Positions 44,077 to 54,171 of a DNA stretch of 64,000 nt are shown in pieces; the first letter of the stretch is position 1, and each line of letters opens with the position of its first letter. The translations under genes were made by a program, and so were the position numbers. The DNA is from Loki-b32 sp048941605 (GTDB taxonomy: Archaea > Asgardarchaeota > Lokiarchaeia > Sigyniarchaeales > SOKP01), in the NCBI GenBank assembly GCA_048941605.1, contig JBHLNL010000001.1:4658-68657 (forward strand), in the 5' to 3' direction. A model generated the notes under the pieces. The model did no database searches. It was not told the origin of the DNA and worked only from the letters and a program-made list of their open reading frames with translations.

Positions 44077-44237
44077 TTGTTTAATTTATTTTCTTTTTTT
44101 ATCTTATAATTTTCTATAAAATATTTTTTAATTATCTACATCCATTTCTTTGAATTTATGTCATCTTAAAATTCACCCAAACCTATAAATAAGATTTTAT
44201 CATATAATATTTTGAATTTTAAAATTGGGGTGATAAT

Positions 44238-44672
44238 TTGCCAAGATTAGATAGAAAAATAGAAATTGATTCTGCTCCAGAAATTATTTTTAATATAGTT
44301 ACAGATGGTGTGAATACACCTAAATGGAATCCTACTGTAAGTGCTGTAACTCCGATTGAAGATGATAAAATCCAATTAGAAACTGATATCGGTGGTATCA
44401 CAATTATAAATACTGAAACAGAGGAAAATAAAAGTACTACATGGTATACAGAGAAAAGTGACATGAATTCAATAGGTTATATTTTAAATCCTAAGAAACC
44501 GACAACAACACAGGTTATTATTTGGACTGATTATGATGATAAAAAGCAATCGAAATTATTTAAAAAAACAGCGGATCGAATTTTGGAAGGATTAAAATTT
44601 TATGCTGAATTTCTCCAGAAAGGAGGTGACCCTAGCACTTATAATAAATGGGAGCTTTTAGCTCCACTCTAA
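44238..44672 (+). CDS. SRPBCC (START/polyketide-cyclase fold) protein
   Basis: 144 residues starting at TTG 44238, directly behind GGGGTGAT, a good Shine-Dalgarno sequence. KIEIDSAPEIIFNIVTDGVNTPKWNPTVSAV is the usual opening of the SRPBCC hydrophobic-ligand-binding fold, and the long C-terminal helix (KKTADRILEGLKFYAEFLQK) closes it. Such proteins bind lipids or other hydrophobic ligands. It lies 160 bases after the Tes-like gene on the same strand; a role near lipid metabolism is possible but unproven. Confidence 0.72.
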   Translation: MPRLDRKIEIDSAPEIIFNIVTDGVNTPKWNPTVSAVTPIEDDKIQLETDIGGITIINTETEENKSTTWYTEKSDMNSIGYILNPKKPTTTQVIIWTDYDDKKQSKLFKKTADRILEGLKFYAEFLQKGGDPSTYNKWELLAPL

Positions 44673-44687
44673 TTCTTTTTTTTTTTT
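44651..44687 (+). terminator. Hairpin plus T-run terminator
   Basis: GGAGC-TTTTA-GCTCC (44651-44665), inside the last codons of the SRPBCC gene, is followed by a run of twelve T (44676-44687). It is well placed to end that transcript before the convergent cysS gene. Confidence 0.55.
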
Positions 44688-44746
44688 ATTTAATATCAAA
44701 AAAGTTATATAAAAATGGATCTTGAGATTTCTTTATTGAAAAAATC

Positions 44747-46174
44747 TTACATAATCTTTTTCCATCGCGTTCCGTCTGGACCATCTTCAAGTTGTATTCC
44801 TGCTTTTTTTAGTTTACTTCTTATTTTATCGCTAATTTCATAATTTTTATCTTTTCTTGCTTTATCACGGATATCTATAATAAGTTCCATTAATTCATTT
44901 AATTTGATATCTACAGCGTCTTCTTTTTTTGAGAAATCAAGACCAAAGATACCCAGAAGTTCAAGTAATGTTTCTCGAGCTTTTAAAAGTATTTCTTTTT
45001 GGTTATCTAATGAACTATTAATTTGCTTTATGAATTCATATATAGCAGCAAGAGCTTTTGGATTGTTGAAATCATCATCCATGGCTTCTTCAAAATCTTT
45101 TCTAACAGATTTTATAACGCTTTCAAGTGTAGTTTCACTTCCACCTGAAGATTGCTCGATTGCATTTAAGCAATTTCTTATTTTTTCAACATTATTCTTA
45201 GCATTTTCAATAACATCAAGATTCCAATCCACTGCAGATCTATAATGTCCAGAAACAAGACCCATTCGTATATTAAGTCCTCCATATTTGTCTATTAATT
45301 CACGCGCAGTAATATAATTTCCAAGACTTTTGCTCATTTTTTTCCCATAGACAGTAATGAATTCAGCATGCATCCAATAGTTCACAAACTTTTTTCCTGT
45401 AGATGCTTCAGATTGAGCAATTTCATTAGGATGATGAGTTGGAATATGATCGATGCCACCACCATGAATATCTAACGTATCGCCTAAATATTTCATACCC
45501 ATTACCGAACATTCAAGATGCCACCCTGGATATCCTTCCCCCCAAGGAGAGTTCCACCGCATAGTATGGATTTGGTCTCCCTTTCTTGCATTTAGCCACA
45601 ATGCAAAATCAAAATAATTTCTTTTTAATGGATCTTGGTCTACACGTGCTTTTGCTTTCTCTTCATCAAGTTTTAGCCTTGCAAGTTTTCCATAATCTTT
45701 AAATTTTTTAGTATCATAATAGACATTACCTTCTACTTCATAGGCATACCCTTTTTCTAATAGAATTTTAATTACTTCAATCATATCGGGGATAAGAGCT
45801 GTAGCTCTTGGAGAAATATTCGGTCTCTGAATATTTAAATCATCAATAACTTGCCAATATTCTTCAATTTGTTTTTCTACTAACTCCCAAGGATTGATTT
45901 TTTTTTCCTTTGCTCTTTTTTCTATTTTATCTTCTCCCTGATCAGCATCATCAGTTAAATGTCCTACATCTGTGAAATTTTGGACATGGAATACATTATA
46001 ACCTTTATATCGAAGGTATCGGATAACCACATCCCAAGAACTATAAGTTCTAGCATTACCAATATGCACATCATCATAAACGGTTTGACCACATGTATAG
46101 ATTTTTACTTGACCTTCCTCTAAAGGTTTGAATATTTCTTTTTGCCGAGTCATAGTGTTGTAGATCTTAAGCAT
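44747..46174 (-). CDS. cysS: Cysteinyl-tRNA synthetase
   Basis: 475 residues, full length. Class I signatures HIGNARTY (variant HIGH) and KKMSKSLGNY (KMSKS) are present. Zinc ligands include the Cys in YTCGQTVYD, the Cys in HLECSVM and the His pair in HIPTHHPNE. The C-terminal anticodon-binding helices end KLKKAGIQLEDGPDGTRWK. It charges tRNA(Cys). It follows ileS by 76 bases on the same strand. Confidence 0.97.
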   Translation of the reverse strand: MLKIYNTMTRQKEIFKPLEEGQVKIYTCGQTVYDDVHIGNARTYSSWDVVIRYLRYKGYNVFHVQNFTDVGHLTDDADQGEDKIEKRAKEKKINPWELVEKQIEEYWQVIDDLNIQRPNISPRATALIPDMIEVIKILLEKGYAYEVEGNVYYDTKKFKDYGKLARLKLDEEKAKARVDQDPLKRNYFDFALWLNARKGDQIHTMRWNSPWGEGYPGWHLECSVMGMKYLGDTLDIHGGGIDHIPTHHPNEIAQSEASTGKKFVNYWMHAEFITVYGKKMSKSLGNYITARELIDKYGGLNIRMGLVSGHYRSAVDWNLDVIENAKNNVEKIRNCLNAIEQSSGGSETTLESVIKSVRKDFEEAMDDDFNNPKALAAIYEFIKQINSSLDNQKEILLKARETLLELLGIFGLDFSKKEDAVDIKLNELMELIIDIRDKARKDKNYEISDKIRSKLKKAGIQLEDGPDGTRWKKIM

Positions 46175-46250
46175 AAAATAATAAAGAATGAGTAAAAATA
46201 AGAATTTTACGGAACTTCTACGAATTTTTGTAATCTCCTTTAGATATAAG

Positions 46251-49115
46251 TTAATTTAGTCTTTCAATAAATGCTTCTACTAGATTATTATCTATTTCAA
46301 ATTTCTTAGTAGGTTCCTTTCCCTTCACATTATGAATGATAGAATCTGCTTGAATCCTCCTTTTAATTTTATCATTATATTTTCCTAACGCTTCGGTAAT
46401 TTCTTTATCTTCGGTTTTTATATACAAAATAATTCTATTTTCTGTTGATAAATTCAACTGTTTTCTAAAATTATTCAAATACCTTATCAAATTTCTTGTT
46501 ATTCCTTCTAATTTCAACTCTGATGTTATTTTTGTGTCTAATTCTACAAAAAATTCAGTTTTATCTCCTTTTTTTGTGATTACTTTTCTCACATTTATAG
46601 CCTCTGCTATGATATCCAAATAATCTTGGTCTAGATTCACATTTTTCAAAGTCACTTTGCTTAAAATTTGTCTAATTGGAATATTCGCATTATCTCTCAA
46701 TTCTAGAGATCTTCTTACAATTTCTTTTACTACATCCATATTTTCAAGAACTTCAAAATCCAGTAACTTTTCATCAAGATCAGGCCAATATTCTAAATGA
46801 ATTGATTTTAAATTTACAAGTTTTCTCTCTTTTAATTTCTGGTATATTATTTCTGAAATAAATGGGGTTAATGGAGCTAAAAGTTTTGCTAAATTGTAAA
46901 GTATATATGATAATGTGTTCATCGCTGATAATTTTTCATTTATATTTTCACTTTTAAAACGATTTCTACTATTTTTAATATACCATGTAGAAAGATCATC
47001 GATGAAGTTGAAAAATAATCTACAGGTCTCAGTTGTGTCATAATCATCCATAAATTGTGTAACCTCTTGTATAAGCTTATTCAATAAACTAACAATCCAT
47101 CGATCTAAAAGATTATCTGGATGAGTTAAATCCTTATTAATCTTATCAATATCTATTAATGAGTAAAACTTTAGAACATTAATTAACAATAAATTGAATC
47201 TTCTATATACTTGTTTTACTATATCCTCTTTAAAGTTCAAATCTTGTGCTCTCATTAATTGAGATGACATTAGATAAATTCTTAAGGCGTCAGCTCCATA
47301 CTTTTCAATTATTAAATTTGGATCAGGGAAATTCCTTTTAGATTTAGACATTTTAGATCCATCCTCAGCAAGTATATTTCCGTTTACAACAACATTTTTA
47401 AACGGAATCTCATCAAATAAGAGAACAGCGATTACATGCATATAATAAAACCATGCCCTCACTTGTGGCACATATTCAGACACAAAATCACTTGGAAAAT
47501 TATGTTTAAACCATTCCACATTCTCAAATGGATAATGTTTTGCAGCATATGGCATTGATCCTGACTCCAACCAACAATCAAATACTTCAGGCACACGATT
47601 CATAATTTTACCACAATACGGGCATTTAACATGTATTTTGTCAACTATATGCCTATGTAGATCTAAATTATCGGGTACTTTTTCAACAGCATTCTCTTGC
47701 AACTCTTTAACTGATCCAATAACTCTAATTTGTTTACATTCTTCACATTCCCAAATAGGCATGGCAGTAGCCCAAAATCTATTTCTAGAGATACACCAAT
47801 CCGGAGCACTATTTAAAATACTTTGATATCTTCTAAAGATTTCTTTAGGATACCAGTTGATTCTTTGAATAGTCTCCAAAAGTCTTGTTTTTATTCTTTG
47901 AATATCTATAAACCAAGCATCAAGAGCATTATATATTAATGGAGTATCACATCTATAACAAAATGGATATGAATGTGTGTAATCTTTTGCATTAAACAAA
48001 AGGTTTCGTTTATCTAAATCATGTAAAACTTCTTTATCTACGTCTTTAAACCACATTCCAATCCAATCCCTAGGACCATTTGCCAGATTACCATGCTCAT
48101 CAATATGTTGAATCATGGGGAGATCATACTTTCTTATCATGTCGTAATCAAATTCTCCATATATAGCAAGGTGAATAATTCCTGTTCCTTCATCAGATAA
48201 TACCTCATCACCACCATCAATTATAAAATGTCCTTTTTTATTAATATCTGTAGAAATTTCATATAAGGGTTCATACTCTTTATCTATTAGGGCTTCTCCA
48301 CTAAATTCCTCGACGATTTTGTAATTGTTTTCAAGCAAATCCAACTGATTCTTTATTAAAATTAAATAATCGTTATCATATTTTATCTTTACATACTTTT
48401 GCTTACTATTTACAGCCAAAGCCACATTTCCGATTAAGGTCCAGGGGGTTGTGGTCCAAGCTAAGAGATAAGTTCTTGGTTCTTCTTTCAATTTGAATTT
48501 TGCTATTATAGCATGTTCAGTAATATCTCTATAGCTGTTATCCATCGCTATTTCGGAATTAGAGAGTGGAGTTTCACACCGAGGACAATAAAATAAGACT
48601 TTTTTCCCCCTATATACGAACCCCTCATTGTATATTTTCTTAAAAATATACCACACAGTTTCCATATAAGAATTATCCATAGTTTTATACGAATTATCAA
48701 AATCTATCCACCTACCTACTCGTTCAACTGTTTTTTTCCATTCATTTGTATACCAAAGCACTTTTGATCGGCAAAATTCATTAAATTCAGCCATGCCCAT
48801 TTCATATATTTCATTCTTCTGCTTTAAATTTAATTCTCTTTCACATATATTTTCTATTGGCAGACCATGGCAATCCCAACCCCATCTTCTTTCACATCGG
48901 TAGCCTTTCATTGTCCAATATCTTGGAAATACATCTTTTGTAACAAAACTTAATATGTGACCATAATGAGGTAAACCTGTGGCAAATGGGGGTCCATCAT
49001 AAAAGATATATGTTTTACCCTTCGGTCTTTGCTCCACACTTTTTTTAAATATTTCATTTTCTTTCCAGAATTCTAAAAATTCTAATTCTTTTTCATTATA
49101 TGAAATCTTTAACAC
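46251..49115 (-). CDS. ileS: Isoleucyl-tRNA synthetase
   Basis: 954 residues from a GTG at 49115. The HIGH motif is GLPHYGHIL, the KMSKS motif is SKMSKSKRNFPDP, and the editing (CP1) domain lies between them with TTPWTLIGNVALAV. The sequence YFDGPPFATG and the spacing match the archaeal/eukaryotic-type IleRS, with its C-terminal anticodon domain. It aminoacylates tRNA(Ile) and hydrolyses misactivated valine. A possible structured RNA segment lies in its upstream region. Confidence 0.97.
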   Translation of the reverse strand: MLKISYNEKELEFLEFWKENEIFKKSVEQRPKGKTYIFYDGPPFATGLPHYGHILSFVTKDVFPRYWTMKGYRCERRWGWDCHGLPIENICERELNLKQKNEIYEMGMAEFNEFCRSKVLWYTNEWKKTVERVGRWIDFDNSYKTMDNSYMETVWYIFKKIYNEGFVYRGKKVLFYCPRCETPLSNSEIAMDNSYRDITEHAIIAKFKLKEEPRTYLLAWTTTPWTLIGNVALAVNSKQKYVKIKYDNDYLILIKNQLDLLENNYKIVEEFSGEALIDKEYEPLYEISTDINKKGHFIIDGGDEVLSDEGTGIIHLAIYGEFDYDMIRKYDLPMIQHIDEHGNLANGPRDWIGMWFKDVDKEVLHDLDKRNLLFNAKDYTHSYPFCYRCDTPLIYNALDAWFIDIQRIKTRLLETIQRINWYPKEIFRRYQSILNSAPDWCISRNRFWATAMPIWECEECKQIRVIGSVKELQENAVEKVPDNLDLHRHIVDKIHVKCPYCGKIMNRVPEVFDCWLESGSMPYAAKHYPFENVEWFKHNFPSDFVSEYVPQVRAWFYYMHVIAVLLFDEIPFKNVVVNGNILAEDGSKMSKSKRNFPDPNLIIEKYGADALRIYLMSSQLMRAQDLNFKEDIVKQVYRRFNLLLINVLKFYSLIDIDKINKDLTHPDNLLDRWIVSLLNKLIQEVTQFMDDYDTTETCRLFFNFIDDLSTWYIKNSRNRFKSENINEKLSAMNTLSYILYNLAKLLAPLTPFISEIIYQKLKERKLVNLKSIHLEYWPDLDEKLLDFEVLENMDVVKEIVRRSLELRDNANIPIRQILSKVTLKNVNLDQDYLDIIAEAINVRKVITKKGDKTEFFVELDTKITSELKLEGITRNLIRYLNNFRKQLNLSTENRIILYIKTEDKEITEALGKYNDKIKRRIQADSIIHNVKGKEPTKKFEIDNNLVEAFIERLN

Positions 49116-49223
49116 CTTGTTTAATTTTTTTTTTATTTCATCAACCTTTTTATCTTAAAATTATTAAAAAAATATTTAATTAATAAGTATAACTTCATAT
49201 CAGAATTCACATATGGGATATTT

Positions 49224-49371
49224 ATGAAGTAGGATGTGGAGGGTAAGTTTAAAAATTTCACTTCATAAATAAGTGAATTTAGATAATAATAATCGTGGAT
49301 ATGATCTTAATCATATTTTGTACAAAACCTAAGAATTTAGAATTTACTTTCATAACATCCACATCCACTTT
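49224..49371 (-). other. Upstream region of ileS with nested inverted repeats
   Basis: GGATGTGGA (about 49229-49237) can pair with TCCACATCC (about 49358-49366). Between them lie two smaller hairpins, one with arms TTCACTT/AAGTGAA (about 49256-49277) and one with ATATGAT/ATCATAT (about 49297-49314). The block lies 110-250 bases before ileS in the 317-base gap after the TraB-like gene. It might be a leader element or small RNA, or chance pairing in A+T-rich DNA. Nothing else is seen in the gap. Confidence 0.25.
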
Positions 49372-49433
49372 ATATTTTAAATAAGGTAAAATGATCTAAA
49401 AAATATTATGGTATTTACTATATTTTTTCGAAA

Positions 49434-51422
49434 CTAATCTAAAAATATATAATTATGAGCAATGCTTCTTTTGTCTCGTCCAGCTAGAATATGAATATGT
49501 TTGATTGTTTTAATTGAGTCTTGACTAAAATTTTCTATGGGAATATAAACCAATTCACGATGTTTAATTCCTGCTAGTGAGTAGAAAAATTTACGAGGCG
49601 GCTCCTTTGCTACATAAGCAATGTATCGTTCTTTCGAGTAAATAATAGCAGCTTTGAGAAGACGTTCTGCTTTATTTTTCGTATCTTTATACTCATAATC
49701 CATATATGGATCGAAAATGGGTCTAAGAAATAATGCTGGAAAGATAGATAGTAATCCTCCAATTTCCACATGTGTAATACCGGGACCGATAATATAATCC
49801 CCTGGATTGGTAGAATAAAAAGCCATATCGCTCTCCCTGTCGTGTTCTGCCCACCAAGTCAGTTTGTAGGGATATTTCTCAACTTTACCATCGTCTTTAT
49901 CAAATATTACAACAATCGTATCACTTTTGCCTTGAATTTGTTGGATATTTTGTACATATATTTTTTTCTTGAAAGCCCAATTTCTAATAGTTTCTTTAAT
50001 TGCAATTCCATCCATTAAACTAGATTTGAATTCTTCAATTTTTACTCTTTGATTCTTTAAATTCTTGATAGTTTTTTTTCTTATGAAAGCAAAGTAATCT
50101 TCTTCCAGTATATCTTCAGGAGGCCAAGAAACAGTATAATCTTTACTCTCTTCCCATTTATCTCTCCATTCTCCTGGATATTTTTCTTCAGGTTTTTCCT
50201 TTAAAGGAACCTGTCTTTCTTTTCCATAACCATAAGGATGATGTCTTTGTAATTTTATGTAATGACCACTTGGATCATAGCCTCCTTTGAAATCCATTTT
50301 CAATGTTTCATAATTATCACTTTCATCATTATATGGATACTTTGTTGCTTTTTCTAATACTTTCCAAGCATAATCATCATCTACTATATTTTTTGAGGAT
50401 ATTAATAATTGAAATAAATTAGGTAATAATCTTTGCTCAGCTAACGCTAAATTCCTTGAATATTGAAATAATGTTTTTAATTTATGGAGGTCTACAAATT
50501 CTTTAAATTCTTTTTCATAATCATATTTAGCTTTAATCAAAACATTCCTAATATGTTCAATTTTATTATAGGAATTCAAAATATTATAGAGGACTTCGGG
50601 AGTCTCTATATTTTCTAAAGATTCTTTTGAGAATTCCTTTCTAAATTTAAACCATTTATATGTATGGTATGGTAATTCTTTTAAGAGAAATTTAGCATCA
50701 GAACCCCTTATATTGTAAATTTTTACATATTTATGAGGTTCTAAATCTAAATCTACATCTTTAACTTCTTCTGGGTTGTCTAAATAATATTTCACGTTTT
50801 CCCAGTGAGCCATACCAATAATAAGTAAAATCCTATGATATAAAGGCATCATTTCTAAAAGATGAGTCGCCATATATTTCTCTCTAAGAATATCTTTTTG
50901 AGTGTAATCATAGTCTTTATCAGAATTTTCTTGATTTTTAAGGAAATCTTCTAAATTTACTTTTTTTCTAAAATCATCTTTTTTATCTTTAAATTCTTTT
51001 TTGAAATAGTTAGATAATTCTTGATAAAATTGTTGAATTCCTATTTTATTAATAGCGTAGTCATCAGGAAGTTTAAAACTTGGAGGTAAATACTCTGAAA
51101 CCGAAAGATCAATGAATTCAATCGGAATATTATGTTCAAGACCTATTCTTATTCCCTCTATGATTGAATCACCAGGATCTATTGGAATAAAATTTAATTT
51201 TTTTGGGTTTAGAGTATCTGCGTATCCTATTAATGACAAAAAAGGTAATCTCCCAATAGCTTCAATTACTTCATCCTGCAAGTTATTCGGTAATTCTACA
51301 GCAATTACATTTGGAAATACTTGAAAGAGAGCTCTTCGCGTTAATTTCGCAAATTCTATTCGCGAATGGAAAGTGGGAATAACATAGATATTTTTAAACT
51401 TAATATAAGGATTTTCATTCAT
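49434..51422 (-). CDS. Large TraB/ChaN-like (TIKI superfamily-type) protein paired with MoxR
   Basis: 662 residues. The first 240 resemble the TraB/ChaN/EreA-like fold: YVIPTFHSRIEFAKLTRRAL, FPNVIAVELP and, later, LREKYMATHLLEMMPLYHRI followed by LLIIGMAHWENV, with conserved-type His and Glu residues. The next 420 residues are not recognised. They contain aromatic-rich segments (YKLTWWAEHDRESDMAFY, GITHVEIGGLLSIFPALF) that look like a second folded domain. No membrane helix or signal. The start ATG overlaps the end of the MoxR gene by eight bases, so the two are coupled. Bacterial MoxR operons also contain large TraB-like proteins (I recall DUF5682); function is unknown. Confidence 0.6.
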   Translation of the reverse strand: MNENPYIKFKNIYVIPTFHSRIEFAKLTRRALFQVFPNVIAVELPNNLQDEVIEAIGRLPFLSLIGYADTLNPKKLNFIPIDPGDSIIEGIRIGLEHNIPIEFIDLSVSEYLPPSFKLPDDYAINKIGIQQFYQELSNYFKKEFKDKKDDFRKKVNLEDFLKNQENSDKDYDYTQKDILREKYMATHLLEMMPLYHRILLIIGMAHWENVKYYLDNPEEVKDVDLDLEPHKYVKIYNIRGSDAKFLLKELPYHTYKWFKFRKEFSKESLENIETPEVLYNILNSYNKIEHIRNVLIKAKYDYEKEFKEFVDLHKLKTLFQYSRNLALAEQRLLPNLFQLLISSKNIVDDDYAWKVLEKATKYPYNDESDNYETLKMDFKGGYDPSGHYIKLQRHHPYGYGKERQVPLKEKPEEKYPGEWRDKWEESKDYTVSWPPEDILEEDYFAFIRKKTIKNLKNQRVKIEEFKSSLMDGIAIKETIRNWAFKKKIYVQNIQQIQGKSDTIVVIFDKDDGKVEKYPYKLTWWAEHDRESDMAFYSTNPGDYIIGPGITHVEIGGLLSIFPALFLRPIFDPYMDYEYKDTKNKAERLLKAAIIYSKERYIAYVAKEPPRKFFYSLAGIKHRELVYIPIENFSQDSIKTIKHIHILAGRDKRSIAHNYIFLD

Positions 51423-52374
51423 TTGAATCTTTGTCAGACTTTTTTAGAAATTTATCATAATAATTCTCAACTTCTTCAATATCTTTAAATATCTTAAATG
51501 ATATTGACTCTTTCTGCTGTTTCAAAAATTCTTCATAACTTCCAGGTAAATATTTCAAGGCAGCTTCTTCTAATACCTGAATAACTGCGTTTTCAAATGT
51601 ATTTTTTTCTATTATATCTTGATTTTCTTTATTCATCAATCTTGATTTAATATAATATCGTAAAATGTTAATTCCATCCCTGACAGTGTAAGGTTCATCA
51701 TGCATATGAGCATTTTGAAGGAATTCTACACAATATTCTAAAATTTCTTCTGAACCAAATGGTAAATTGTATTTTAGAATTTTTAACTCATCAACTTTAT
51801 TTGGAAAATCTATATAAATTTTAGGTTGTAAACGAGATTGGATGTATTCAGGAATTTCATAAGTTGATGCATCCGCATTCATCGTAACACATAACCTGAA
51901 TTCTGGATGAGCATAAATTCTGATACCTGCAATGATACTCTCAACATAGCGTCGCTTATCCATTAGCGGAGCTAATGAGGCCCAACTTTTTTCGCTCATT
52001 CTGTTTCCTTCATCCAATAGACATACTCCTCCCTTTATCATTGCTGAAACTAATGAACTTGCGACATAGGCTATTTTATTATTTGACGCAATGACAGGGC
52101 TGATTAACAAATCTTCTGGGCGAGTATCCATAGTACACTGGAACATATATACATCTTTATTCAATCTTCTACCTGCAGCATAAGCTAGTGTTGTCTTCCC
52201 AACCCCTGGTTTTCCTAGAATTCGAGGATTAAGAGGAAGATCTTCTTTATCGACAATCATCCAAGCTGCTTTCAATTGATTTATTAAATCATCATTTCCA
52301 ACCCATTGCATATCAACTTGTGCTGGCTCAGATAAGAGTAATTCTACATCTGAAATTATAACTTTCTCTGGCAT
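51415..52374 (-). CDS. MoxR-type AAA+ ATPase
   Basis: About 319 residues from the ATG at 52374 (a TTG at 52386 adds four). Walker A ILGKPGVGKTTLAYAAG, Walker B GGVCLLDEGNRMS, sensor VTMNADASTYEIPEYIQSRL and a C-terminal lid helical domain identify a MoxR-family AAA+ protein, which remodel or activate partner proteins, often with metal cofactors or von Willebrand A partners. No VWA gene is here; the partner is the overlapping 662-residue TraB-like protein. Confidence 0.85.
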   Translation of the reverse strand: MPEKVIISDVELLLSEPAQVDMQWVGNDDLINQLKAAWMIVDKEDLPLNPRILGKPGVGKTTLAYAAGRRLNKDVYMFQCTMDTRPEDLLISPVIASNNKIAYVASSLVSAMIKGGVCLLDEGNRMSEKSWASLAPLMDKRRYVESIIAGIRIYAHPEFRLCVTMNADASTYEIPEYIQSRLQPKIYIDFPNKVDELKILKYNLPFGSEEILEYCVEFLQNAHMHDEPYTVRDGINILRYYIKSRLMNKENQDIIEKNTFENAVIQVLEEAALKYLPGSYEEFLKQQKESISFKIFKDIEEVENYYDKFLKKSDKDSNE

Positions 52375-52566
52375 AATCTTTAACAAATTCCATTCTACTA
52401 ATTATGGTTATAAAAGTTCAATATAAATAATTTATCGAATTAAGGATGAAATTATAATTTGTAGCAAATGTGTGGAAATTTCTTATTTAGCTCAAGTATA
52501 AAAAATATGAAATGATCTTATCTATAAAAAAATGATATAGTTTTCAAATAGATCTTTTTTATTACG

Positions 52567-53106
52567 ATGTCTGATAACATCATTGTTTTAAAACTTGTTT
52601 TACTAGGAGATAGTGCAGTTGGTAAAACCTCTCTTATTGACATGTATGCACATCATCAATTCAAAGAAGACTACAAACCTACACTAGGGGTTAATATTGT
52701 CGTAAAGGAATTAGAAAATGAAAATACTCAAATCCGATTGATAATTTGGGATATTGCTGGCCAAGAGAAATATGATCTCTCACGAAAAATGTTCTTTCAA
52801 GGAGTATTGGGAGCGCTATTTGTTTATGACACTACAAGACATGCTACATTTAAAAATATTGAATCTAAATGGTTAGAAGATCTAAATCAATATGGGGGAA
52901 GAAATTTAGCTTATGTTTTAATAGGCAATAAAATTGATTTAAAAGATTCCAGAGCAGTATCCAGTGAGGAAGGTAGAGCACTTGCAGATAAAATACATGC
53001 AACTGAATTTATTGAGACAAGCGCTAAGTATGGAGATAATGTAGAAAAAGCTTTTGAAAAAATAGTATTTCAAATATTAAAGAATGAAGGAATTGAATAT
53101 TATTAA
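52567..53106 (+). CDS. Rab-like small GTPase
   Basis: 179 residues. P-loop GDSAVGKTSL, switch I YKPTLGVN, G3 WDIAGQEKY, G4 GNKIDL and G5 ETSAKYG, all of the Rab/Ras form with the TSAK motif. The C-terminus (NEGIEYY) has no cysteine, so there is no prenylation. It is the first of three paralogues within 2.9 kb and is followed by the PPC protein after 12 bases. The leader is short. Confidence 0.95.
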   Translation: MSDNIIVLKLVLLGDSAVGKTSLIDMYAHHQFKEDYKPTLGVNIVVKELENENTQIRLIIWDIAGQEKYDLSRKMFFQGVLGALFVYDTTRHATFKNIESKWLEDLNQYGGRNLAYVLIGNKIDLKDSRAVSSEEGRALADKIHATEFIETSAKYGDNVEKAFEKIVFQILKNEGIEYY

Positions 53107-53118
53107 ATTTATATAAAA

Positions 53119-53547
53119 ATGAAAAGTATAGAGACTAAAACTAAACGAATTGTTGTTGGGAAAATTGAACCTGATGAGGATTTAATTGATGCTATCATCT
53201 CAATGATAAATAAGCATAAAATTACTTCTGGTTTGATTAATTGTATTGGAGCATTAAAAAAATTTACAATTGGATATTTTGACATTGCGTCTAAAAGATA
53301 TTTAACTAAAACATTTGATGATTATGTAGAATTAATATCTTGTATAGGCAATATTTCCTTCAAAAATGGTGAACCAATTATTCATTTACATATCTCTATT
53401 GGAACTAGGAATTTCAACATAACTGGGGGGCATTTACTTCAACCTAGTATTGTCTCAGTAACAGGTGAGGTTTATATCTTAGAATTTGAAAAACAGATAA
53501 ATAGATCTAATGATCCTCAATTTAATTTATCACTTTTAGATTTATAA
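53119..53547 (+). CDS. PPC (DUF296)-domain protein
   Basis: 142 residues with the PPC/PCC fold pattern: KRIVVGKIEPDEDLIDAIIS, GLINCIGALKKFTIGYFD, HLHISIGTRNFNITGGHLL and PSIVSVTGEVYILEF. Stand-alone archaeal and bacterial members are trimeric and mostly uncharacterised; in plants the domain is joined to AT-hooks. The histidines HLH...GGH fit the family's metal-site pattern. It lies between two GTPase genes with 12- and 17-base gaps, so it is almost certainly cotranscribed with them. Confidence 0.8.
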   Translation: MKSIETKTKRIVVGKIEPDEDLIDAIISMINKHKITSGLINCIGALKKFTIGYFDIASKRYLTKTFDDYVELISCIGNISFKNGEPIIHLHISIGTRNFNITGGHLLQPSIVSVTGEVYILEFEKQINRSNDPQFNLSLLDL

Positions 53548-53564
53548 AAAGGAGCTGTGACATA

Positions 53565-54125
53565 ATGGGAGATAATAAGAAGAGAGAATGGGCGTTAAAA
53601 TTGGCAATATTAGGAGATCCGGCAGTAGGAAAAACTTCTTTAATTAACAAATACATCACCGGTTCATTTAAAGAGAATTATACACCAACTTTAGGAGTTA
53701 ATATTGTATCAAAAGATATAAGATTGGAAGAATTTAATTCCAAAATTCGTTTGCTCTTATGGGATATCGCTGGACAAGACAAATATGAGTTAACACGTCA
53801 AAGCTTTTTTCAAGGTTGCGTTGGAGCACTTCTAGTTTATGATATAACACGTTTTTCAACATTTGATCAGATAAAAACAAAATGGCTTGAGGATTTTAAA
53901 AAATTTAGTAGGCCTAATGGGATATATATTTTAATCGGCAATAAATTAGATTTAAATGATTCAATGAAAGTTTCTTATGAAGAAGGAAAATCATTATCTC
54001 AAGAGATTAATGCTGCTGAGTTTATAGAAACAAGTGCAAAATATGGAGATAATGTTGAGGAAGCGTTTAAGAAATTAGTTTTACTTATATTGAAGAAAAG
54101 TGGAGTGAATTTGATAAGGAGTTAA
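53565..54125 (+). CDS. Rab-like small GTPase
   Basis: 186 residues. GDPAVGKTSLINKY, NYTPTLGVNIV, WDIAGQDKYE, GNKLDL and ETSAKYGDNVEEAF. It is preceded by AAAAGGAGCTGTGACATA, a strong Shine-Dalgarno sequence, which suits an internal operon gene. Very similar to its neighbours at 52567 and 54856. No lipidation signal at the C-terminus (GVNLIRS). Confidence 0.95.
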   Translation: MGDNKKREWALKLAILGDPAVGKTSLINKYITGSFKENYTPTLGVNIVSKDIRLEEFNSKIRLLLWDIAGQDKYELTRQSFFQGCVGALLVYDITRFSTFDQIKTKWLEDFKKFSRPNGIYILIGNKLDLNDSMKVSYEEGKSLSQEINAAEFIETSAKYGDNVEEAFKKLVLLILKKSGVNLIRS

Positions 54126-54171
54126 TAGAAGTAATATTATGATAAAAACCAATGTATTAAATTAAGCAGAA

